Source of the DNA: Phoronis pallida
Lineage: Eukaryota > Phoronida > Phoronidae
DNA: 10,392 nucleotides
Assembly: GCA_028565715.1 (NCBI GenBank)
Contig: JAOXYC010240236.1
Coordinates: 1-10,392 of the forward strand
Reading direction: 5' to 3'
The notes beneath the pieces were generated by a model. The model was given only the letters and a program-made list of their open reading frames with translations, made no database searches and had not been told where the DNA came from. Below, piece by piece: positions 1 to 8,800 of the stretch. Positions within the stretch are counted from its first letter, which is position 1, and each line of letters begins with the position of its first letter. The translations under genes were made by a program, and so were the position numbers.

Positions 1-237
1 CAGTTTGATCATTTTTCGTTGCCAATATGTGTTACTACCTTCATTCTTTATAATCGATAACACAAAGCTCATACGTTGTACAGTTGATCTCCGTTATCTA
101 GTCTCCCTCCACGATATTTCATCAAGTCGCATAGGCCGCCTAATATAGAGATTTCCGGAAAAAGCAAAGCTAGTTATTCATTCAGGTGAATGTTAGGATG
201 CAATGTCATCTCTGCAATGTGTCGCAAAAATTCCAAT

Positions 238-271
238 GTAATTGACCTCATTCAATAGTTGATAATTTCAC
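238..271 (+). repeat. Diverged direct repeat, copy 1
   Basis: These 34 bases match 1456-1489 at about 30 positions, in the same orientation. The shared core is TAGTTGATAATTTCAC. The flanks do not align clearly, so this is probably a conserved piece of an old dispersed repeat. The family is not recognised. Confidence 0.5.
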
Positions 272-1455
272 ATAATTTGCAAGTAGCGATGTAGGCCTAA
301 ACCTTTAATGTCATGTGACAACAGACTCGCAATGCATGATTTGAACCAAAGTCTTCAACAAATGTTAACAAGAAATTTAATGTTAATTTTTGCCATTAAC
401 AAAATAAGTTTAAGGTTTTTGGTTAATTTGCTTGTTAGCATAATGTGAGATAATGGTTCCCAATCTTAGCCAGATGTCATCATGAATTTTCTCATTGATA
501 CTCGGTCAGTAATCTAATCTTTACATCGGCAAATATTATATTACCAACCCATATTCAGCCTAGGAACCAGTAATTGGATTAAGCATTTGAAAAAGCCGTA
601 GCCTTTGGTGAGTTCTATGAGTTCTTAAATCTTGGACAATAAAAGGTTGTACTACTTCCCATGAGCTGAGAATCATTTTATCACATAACATTATTAATTA
701 AGACTGAAAGAACAAAAGGTTCTGTGGAAATTAATCCCGGTGTTAATGTTATGATTGACGTAGGATGTATTGTAAACTACGTAGGATATAATATAAATGA
801 TGTGAGGTACTTTTATCTAGTTCATATTTATCTCAGAGGTAGTTATGAGATAAAAAGATTTCTGGAAGATGCGAAGATATCCAGTTTTCTTTTTTTATTC
901 AGATAATAATTTGTATATGGGCAGCAAGCCTTCCTTATGCAAGTTTTGTTGAACACGCTAGATTGATCACAGTTTGCTAATTTTGGAGATTCTTCTCATA
1001 GCTGCGAAATGTGTAGGCAGTGCATATAATAGTTCTCCGATGGTTGCCATCCATAGAAATAAAAACAAAACATTATAAATTTCATCAAGTGTGTATTCTG
1101 TACTCGGTCTATCCCCGACCATTGAAGAATGAACTCAAATATAACAGTAAAAATATAAAAGGCGCAAAATGCTAGGTAGTGCGCTTGTCGAATTGGTACA
1201 ATTATATTAGCAAGAAAAAACCCCACAACATATAACAACACTAGAGACGTCAAGCGGGTAACCTGAACAACACATATGCGTAGTGTTGAATATAGGCATA
1301 TCATCAATATTTAAGTATAATATTTTTAGCGTACGTCGTAAACCCATTTCTCGTAAATTAATACGGACTTTCAAACTTTATTACAAGACTTTTCTAATAT
1401 TGTAAGTCTATTTGTATCTCACTCAATGAATCTAATAATTATTAATGCATTTGTT

Positions 1456-1489
1456 GCAATTGATGTCATTCAGTAGTTGATAATTTCAC
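1456..1489 (+). repeat. Diverged direct repeat, copy 2
   Basis: Partner of the repeat at 238-271, about 1.2 kb away in the same orientation, with four mismatches over 34 bases. Flanking similarity fades quickly. A library of repeats from the same genome would show whether it is part of a longer element. Confidence 0.5.
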
Positions 1490-2195
1490 TAAAGAGTATT
1501 ACTTTAGGAATGGCCTTTTATTTGCAAGGTTCCATTAGCCTACATTTGGTATGACTGATGGCTCCAGATGCACAGTGATTGCCTATACTCATTCAGGGTA
1601 GCCCATAGTCCCAATTACAAGAATAGATTGTTTGTTATCTCTCAATACATATGTTCCCTGTGAACCTTGGTGATCAATATTTAACAGAATAACCAGTTGT
1701 ATGCCCACTATGTAAGTCTATTTATAAATACACATCAACAGTATAACGTTTCAAATGGGAAAACACATGGCAAATCATGCTTCTTCCCTGCAGATTTGTT
1801 CCAAAGGTACATTAAGCTGCACTATGTAAATTACTAGCCCAAACATCATTTTTTATGATGTATACCATTTGGGTAAATATTCCATATTCCCAGACAACTT
1901 TACATTCACTCAAAATGGAACATCTTTCACTTAGTTTTCTCTCCTATGGTGCAAGATAAATAATCCATGTACCATGTACTGTTAAATGAATGATAGTTTC
2001 TTAGTAAGTGTATTTTGTATACACTTTAAAAGAGTTTTTTGCATGTAGACCTAAAACATGCATTCATACATCATTTTAATCTAACTTTCAAATCAGTCCA
2101 CTGGACATTGCTTGAAATACTCAGGTATATTATCTGCAGACCAGATAAGGATTTTAGTACTCAGAATGTTTGATTACGCAGGCAAGGCGTCATTA

Positions 2196-2201
2196 TTTAT
2201 T
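2196..2201 (-). terminator. Possible poly(A) signal of the minus-strand gene
   Basis: Read on the minus strand this is AATAAA, the canonical cleavage and polyadenylation hexamer. It lies about 365 bases past the stop codon at 2567-2569, beyond the fold-back at 2416-2544, and is the first exact AATAAA I find downstream of the stop. A TATAAA-like variant lies nearer, around 2366. AATAAA is common by chance in AT-rich DNA, so the assignment rests mainly on position. Confidence 0.35.
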
Positions 2202-2415
2202 AACAAGAAATTAAAGGTTACTGCAAATAAGTGCCCTACTTTTGGAACTTGGGCATTTTTTTAAAGTATGCTAGATATAGGATACATGCATTTACCGTAC
2301 TTCTATTTCTATTTCTACTCATAATAAGTACGGATAATAATGGAGTCTTGGACAAACAAGTCACATTTTATATAATAGATACTATAGCCAAATTCTACTC
2401 TCTATCAGGTCTACC

Positions 2416-2544
2416 GTTGACTTTACTCAGACCAGAGTTGAGAGCAAGATGGGCTGGTGGTTACATTGTAACCACACTACCAAAAAAACTAAAGCGACAA
2501 CTTGGTGCCATCTGACTCTCAACCCTGATCTCGGTAAAGCCAAC
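2416..2544. repeat. Fold-back (inverted repeat) in the probable 3' UTR
   Basis: The left arm at 2416-2453 and the right arm at 2507-2544 are inverted copies, matching at about 31 of 38 positions (core GTTGAGAG / CTCTCAAC). The centre holds a second, perfect hairpin, GTGGTTACA-T-TGTAACCAC. The element ends 22 bases past the stop codon of the minus-strand gene, so it should lie in its 3' UTR. It could be a short non-autonomous DNA transposon or a functional mRNA hairpin. The mismatches between the arms suggest some age. Confidence 0.75.
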
Positions 2545-2566
2545 AACTGTCCATTATGCATGACAC

Positions 2567-2827
2567 TCAAAGTTCACACATGAAGTTTATGGTGTCATTG
2601 TGTGTAATTTCTTCAGCAAACTGACATTTCGCTATTTTGCAGTTGTGATAGGTGTCCACTACTTTGGTAATCTTAGAACATGGGACATAGTCCAATGTCT
2701 TTGTCAGTGTAAGTGACTTGTATGGGCCTTTCAACACTTCATCCATTTTCATAAATTGCACCCATTTGGTTGAACGATGGCTTTTCTCTGTAATAGCTAT
2801 GCCATGTTGGAAGTTGCCAATCTGTTT
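2567..2827 (-). CDS. Last coding exon: C-terminal 86 residues and stop
   Basis: The acceptor (TTTTTTCAG) is followed in phase 0 by KQIGNFQHGIAITEK, and the frame stays open to TGA at 2567-2569. The C-terminal part, KVVDTYHNCKIAKCQF, matches the C-terminal 'NVQHDC....C' signature of the fungal relatives. With C at 'VPCSKI' it gives a cysteine/histidine cluster that could bind metal, which is inference. The exon is separated from the previous one by the largest intron, which carries two hairpin elements. Confidence 0.82.
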   Translation of the reverse strand, partial: KQIGNFQHGIAITEKSHRSTKWVQFMKMDEVLKGPYKSLTLTKTLDYVPCSKITKVVDTYHNCKIAKCQFAEEITHNDTINFMCEL

Positions 2828-5800
2828 CTGAAAAAAGTCAATGTATGTGAGAATTTGATATGAGTGAATACTTTCAAAGCTTTATAAACTATGTACACTA
2901 ACCAAAAAAGTATGGAATATTATGTTCACCAGTGTCGTATCACACTTCGTCCTTGGGTGATATGATATTTCTTTCTAAAAACCACTTTGGTGCTCATAAT
3001 ATGTTCAATAACCCAAGAATCATTGCATTAATATGAACAAATGAAGGCAATTTAGTAATTTTTTGAAAAGAAATCTGGAAACTTATGACATTTCAAAGAT
3101 AAGAGGTGAAGAACAATGACATTTGAGTTGTTCCAGGATAGAATATGGCATATTTGACTTTCTCCCATGAAATGTATTGTTTTACGTAGCTACTGTAGAC
3201 AGTGGTTATGACTCATCATGTAAATTCTGCGTGTAATATCTCTCATAAATCCCCTGTATATATTTTCATCTTTGTATGAAAAGTGCAAATTACTTCGAAC
3301 TTTTTTATCTTTTAAATGAAGGTATTTTGATGAAATTTTAATGAACATTATAATTTGAGTTTCGATATTTTTATACCTACATACGTTATAGATTTTATAC
3401 CACATACGTAAGCCTAATTCCAGACATAATACAACCTATGTTGAAATAACTCGAGCAATAACGTCATACAATGCATGTCTGAATACGCGCACGAGATCAT
3501 CAAATGCATTGTTTCATTCATGTTATTTTTTAAAAAGTTTGTCGCAAATCAGAAAAAGGCAACTTATTTGATGCATAGTTTGTATAAACGTTATTTGGCA
3601 GTCAGTTTGAATATGAGCTGAGGTTATTCAATCTCAATCTGAATCTGATGAAGTATTTTAACTCGGCTTCATTAAAATACTTCATCCGGTTCAGATTTCA
3701 ATCGAATAACCTCACCTCATATTTAAACCCACGCCAAATAACGTATCAATAATAGACTTTGTTGACACACAATATTATCCGTATTGATAGCCGTATTGTA
3801 GATCGACTTTAGCCAATCATCACTCAGTATGGCGAGGTCATTCTGCAACGCAGGGACTACTTTTCATTTGACCTTTAAAAAGGGGATACCCCGCGGGATT
3901 CCCCCACAAGCTGTAGCCAATCAACGTTCAGTATTCATAAATTTCTAGGTCACAAAGTTATATGACTTTGGGAGAAGTGATAATCTGATCAGACATTTTT
4001 GACGTTTTTTTCCCAATATTTCAGTTAAATTTCATTAAATTCAAATTAATTTGATTAAAAATATGTTCCTTTTCATCTTAAATAACAATGTTTAATGAAG
4101 ATTATGTTGTTGTTAAAGTTTCAAGTAATAAATTTATTCAAATTTGACGCAAACGCTGTTGCATATATTCCCACACAGACACATTACGACCGACTGTGTG
4201 ACATCATTTACGGCAATAGTTCTTTACTTTTCGCAATCGTTGTGGTATAAAAACCTTATTTCATGTATTATGCCGATATTCTGTGGGTTATTTGAGTCTC
4301 GACGGCCTCGAAAAATATTCCCGGCTGGAGTCTATGTCGACTCAAATAACCCACAGAATATCGGCATACAAATGAAATAAGGTATCTGTATTTTAAGTGT
4401 AAGCTACCTGTCCAGCACTGTTTTCATATACAAAGCAATCTCCTGGTTTTGCTGTCCTCTTTCTAACAGTCAGTGCTTTAAATTTCGTCACGTGATGAAC
4501 ATCTGGACATGAAGGATATATTGGCCGCTAGAATAGTGAATAGTGAAATAATTATAAACTGTAATTAATTATAAACTGGATACAGATTATAAGAACTTCA
4601 TCTTTGACGATCCATGATTTAGAGAATCAATAACCAATAACTTGAAATAATTTCAGCTGGTCACAAATACCACAGAAATGGGCACACAGGTCTCAAATGG
4701 GGCTTAGTCTGAGGCCTGTGTGGCTTGCTTGTTTTTACCAATGCCTGATTGTGAATCTAGGACATCTAGAATTCTTCACTACAAGGGCATATTCAATTGT
4801 ATTGAAGTGAAATCAGATATGTTTTATATTCTAGAATGTGGAAACTAGCTTCAAAAATGTAAGTGAGGCAAGATATTGAATTTACACACCACTTTGTAGT
4901 TGATGAACGCCTGTAGCAAATTGCCTTTCTCTGCCTCTTCAAGGGCAGATTGAGACTGCTCGGTCTTCAACCCATCCTTAATGTCATCTTGCCTTTGAAG
5001 AACAAACTTTCCCACTTCTTTTTTGTGTGCAAATGAAGTTACTGCACTGCCTGCTTGTACCCTGAAAAATATGACTGATAGTTGAACCTCCTGCATACAA
5101 TCAGGAGAAAAACAGAAAACGTTTAGCTGCGAATATATGCAAAATGACTTGTGCCAATTTGATGACCAAGATAAAAAGTCCACTTTTGCAATGAAAAAAC
5201 AAAAACTTTAAAAAATTCATTGCTCCCCGTCCATAATCATGGGAGTTAACATTAACATTGCGGTGTGTGATAATTTCTAAGGGCATAGCTATTGTCAGAA
5301 ATTGAAAGGGTACAATTTGATGTTTTCTTTAGAAACGTACCATCTCTTCCCATGCTCAAAGAATCCACCATCGATAATGTGGGCGAATATCTTTGCCTTA
5401 ACAAATGTGTAGGCAACGTCCCGCGATCTTCTCTGTTGGTTGGTTCGGAATAGCTTATTTCGGATGTCTGCGTGATTTCCCTCAAACGCGTCTTCCATGT
5501 AACCACACATTGGTCCATTTTCTCTGATGTCCTGAACCTGAGTAAAGATTAGAATAATTAATTTGTTTTTGCAACTTATGAACATAAATAGGCAATGAGA
5601 AAGTTTCTTGCAAAAAGATAGTCAATTATTTTGTTAAATTCATTCATGAGCTTTTCATTGATGATGATACTTTGAAACTTCATTTTACAAGCCTTTGGAA
5701 ATATCAACCATTTTTCAGAGTCAAATTCTTGTAATTCAACTATAGTCCCCATAAATCGGAAAACTATTTTATCACACTACACATTCAGTCATTCTGAGGA

Positions 5801-8800
5801 ATTCCTCTGGCTTACACTAACTGAAAACAAGGACCATAGATTTGACTTACTACATGCAGTGATGAATGAGTTTTAAGCTTTTTCTTTAGCTTAGGCAGCA
5901 CTTCTTTCACTGACTGGAGGTGTGTGTGGATTGCCCCACTCAACTTGGCCTGGTGTACACTGTCTGTTTCAGGCATTTCAATGAGCTGCTGAATCTGTTG
6001 GTAAAATTAAGTGTATTAAGTAAAATTAAAAGTACACAGACTCAGAAGTCTTCACTGACTCTGCCTTTGTCCACACTTTGCGAATTCAATAAAGTTTAAG
6101 ATGATTTTTTATTCTAGAACTAGTTAATCATGTGATTTGTCCTGCATTGTTGCAGTCACTATAACATCACTGATCATGCTCACCTTTAAACGCGAAAAAT
6201 GTTTGTACTTTCCTGCTATTTCTTGGTCAAGTGGATAAGGGTGCTGCACTCAAACTCTTAAAAAAATTACAAGGTCGGTGGATTGATTCCCACCAATCTC
6301 AAAATGCATACAAGTTCACATTAATCTTGAGCTGTGTACTTACGGTAAGTAGGTTGAATGCAACAGACACCAGTTCTCCTTCAGCTTCTATGACGAGCAG
6401 GTGGAAAGGAAATACATGTAACTGAAATGCACAATTAAAGTTTTTATTTAGTTTCCATTAAGTATTGAACTGTTATCTATAGAAAATATTTAAGTTTTAC
6501 AATGTTCAATGTTTCACATTCCTTTTTTGGAGCAATTGAGAAAAATGTTTCTTTCGTGAAATGAATTTATTCAACATTTGAATGATTTAGTTAAAAACAA
6601 CTCACATATCGCTTCACATCGTTCCCCTGTCTCGATTTTGTTTTTGTAACTACGTCTCCATTGACCTGGTGGCTTGGTGGTAGGTCATTCGCAAGGTAGG
6701 TGAGTGCTTGGAGCTCCCTATCTCCCAGCTTGTCTAAAATCGCTCTCAAGCCTTGCTTTCCGATCCCCAAATAAAACCAATGCAGTTTGCAGATTGGAAT
6801 GTGCCTACAAGTCAACATTTTTTATTTGAATACTCTGAGGAAATCTATGGCTAAAGTTAGCTGGTGTAACCCATGCTTCACTGCAGGGTGTGCCGTTACC
6901 TTGACGAACCTTTCCTGCGCTGAGCTGTAACTAGACATGTTGTGTATGAATCCTTTTTGACCACACTTAGTATCTGAGTAAATTATAAAATTTAAAACTT
7001 TTAAACTAATCTGCAAATGGTTGGGGTGATTTGTGTGCCTTTGTGTCTGATTCTTACCTAAAATTAGGTTTGACTTCTTTTGAGTTTTTTATGCCTTAGA
7101 GACCAATAAGGAAATTAGTTTGAAGCAGTATGAACACCAGGTTAAAAGTAGGATGCTGCTTATGAATTGATTTTTTGAGTTATTGTTCACGTACTTGTAG
7201 AGGTTGCATGTCCAGACACTCTTAAAGTAGTTGCTTCTTTCCAGACTTCCTTCTTTTTTGAGTACTTTTTCTGTTTTTGCCGTGGCTAGTGCAAATGAAC
7301 TTTGGGTCCTTTTTAGTTTCTCAAATGTTCTTGGCAGTCCTGTCAGCAACATGTTTTTCTTTTTTATCTGTAACCAATAGAACATGTAACACATGTACTT
7401 TTGAATTGATCATTGTTCTATGAGAAATATTAGTTGTTTAACGGTATATATTTCCAACATCACACCTGACTTCATTCGTAGATAAATACTGGAGAACATC
7501 CTCAACTTTTATGCCTGGTGTAGTGGTTAATCAGTTATTAATTTCAATGCCTCAGTTCAATACTATTGCTGTTAAAGAATTGTGTGTCATTGTCTGACCT
7601 GTCATGGCACTTCCATAAATTTTCTTAGAACCAGAAGTTAAGTTACCTCGCATTTTGCACATGGATAGCTTGCATTGGCCCCCATATGGCAGCAGATTTC
7701 GCTGGTCATTGCGGCATCGGAAACAATGATCCCTATAGAGGACTTTACCTTGACTACTTGCTGTTGAGTTGTGTCGTATAATAGGACACCCTTCCTGGAA
7801 AAAATTAGAATCACATTTTGCAACAACAGCTAATAGTTTGGTGAAACAAGAAACAAATAATGTGAAATCTTCCATTGTTGTTGGTTTTCTCGAATAAACA
7901 GCTTGATGATTTTTTTTAACGATGTTGCAATATTTATAGATTCATCAAAAAAGTAAGGCAAATTAAAATGTTTAATGCGTGTCAACTTGCGATATAAGAT
8001 TTCTTCTTACTCATTTATGTTGTTGATGTCTTTGATGGTTGCTGCCAGCAGAGCCATTGCCTCGACCTTCTCACTCACGCACAGCACATTCAGGTTTTGT
8101 TTTCGAGACTTAAGTGCGTTAGGCACTGCACTGCATGTCGCCTGAACTACATGCAGTGCCTTCCACCGTTTGGATTTGTGGGCCGCAGTGTCATCAACAA
8201 ATACATTAATTGGCAAGTGCACCACTGGATATGTAGTGTCTATGTCCTGTAAAGATACAACACAGATGGATGAAACATCATGTATCTCTACTAAAGAGGT
8301 TCTGCTGACTGGCAGGTAACATTAAAGGATGTTATAGTATCACAGTCAGAAATAAAATACCTTAGACAGTTTCGACAGATATACGGTATGTTAGGGTGAA
8401 TATAATGCAGCATGATAGTCAAAAAGACATCATCCATGATGTTTCGTACTTCTTACTAATTGTCTTACTGAAATTCTTCTGAAATGAATATGTTATAGAT
8501 CTTAGGATTTAATTAATAAAAACTGCCATGAACTATTTGGTATCTGAAATCCATTTTAAAAAATCCCTAAGCTTTAAAAAGCTTAGGGATTATTTGTGAT
8601 TAGCTCACATGGTATGCTGTTTCAGCTTCAAACACTTGGTTAAAAATACTGTCTTCATTGGTCATGATCTGCCAAAAAAAGATGATTGTAACAATAATTA
8701 GCCAGGGCCTTCTTGATTTGAAGTTCAAGTTGAACCAGCAAAACCTATTCAGTAAATTGTTAATGACTTGTTCATTGCAAAACATGTTTTCGGCTGTAAT

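Larger units (their letters stand above)
1..2195. other. AT-rich non-coding region without a supportable gene
   Basis: I see no convincing coding exon on either strand here. The open stretches are short, rich in Phe, Ile and Tyr as expected by chance from AT-rich DNA, and none shows a recognisable domain or a chain of phase-compatible splice sites. The stretch lies downstream (3') of the minus-strand gene. A diverged 34-base direct repeat (238-271 and 1456-1489) and a short repeated word near 1401 and 1711 suggest old dispersed repeats. A distant exon of another gene cannot be excluded. Confidence 0.6.

Noticed and set aside
724-906. Plus-strand 60-codon open frame
   Set aside because: No ATG start at its beginning, low complexity and no family resemblance.
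996-1307. Minus-strand open frame of 103 codons, very hydrophobic, with two or three possible membrane segments
   Set aside because: AT-rich DNA readily yields Phe/Ile/Leu-rich frames. There is no recognisable domain, no partner exon and no supporting splice sites.
2450-2475. A-box-like TGGGCTGGTGGTTA in the 3' fold-back
   Set aside because: One mismatch to the A box, no B box at the right distance, and the sequence is explained by the inverted repeat.
2231-2515. Plus-strand open frame of 94 codons
   Set aside because: Its second half is the translation of the fold-back at 2416-2544 and it lies antisense to the gene's 3' UTR. No domain is visible.
3190-3405. Minus-strand 71-codon frame in the last intron
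   Set aside because: No similarity to the family, and the flanking exons already join in phase 0 without it.
4144-4380. Plus-strand open frame of 78 codons
   Set aside because: Most of it is the hairpin element at 4253-4383 read through. It lies in an intron of the minus-strand gene.
5101-5286. Minus-strand 61-codon frame overlapping the exon at 4890-5061
   Set aside because: It is intron sequence between two well-supported exons and has no family similarity.
8291-8437. Minus-strand 48-codon frame with ICRNC and further cysteines, resembling a zinc finger
   Set aside because: It lies in the intron between exons 8609-8668 and 8011-8246, which already join in phase. It lacks a good acceptor, and the cysteine spacing fits no finger I know.
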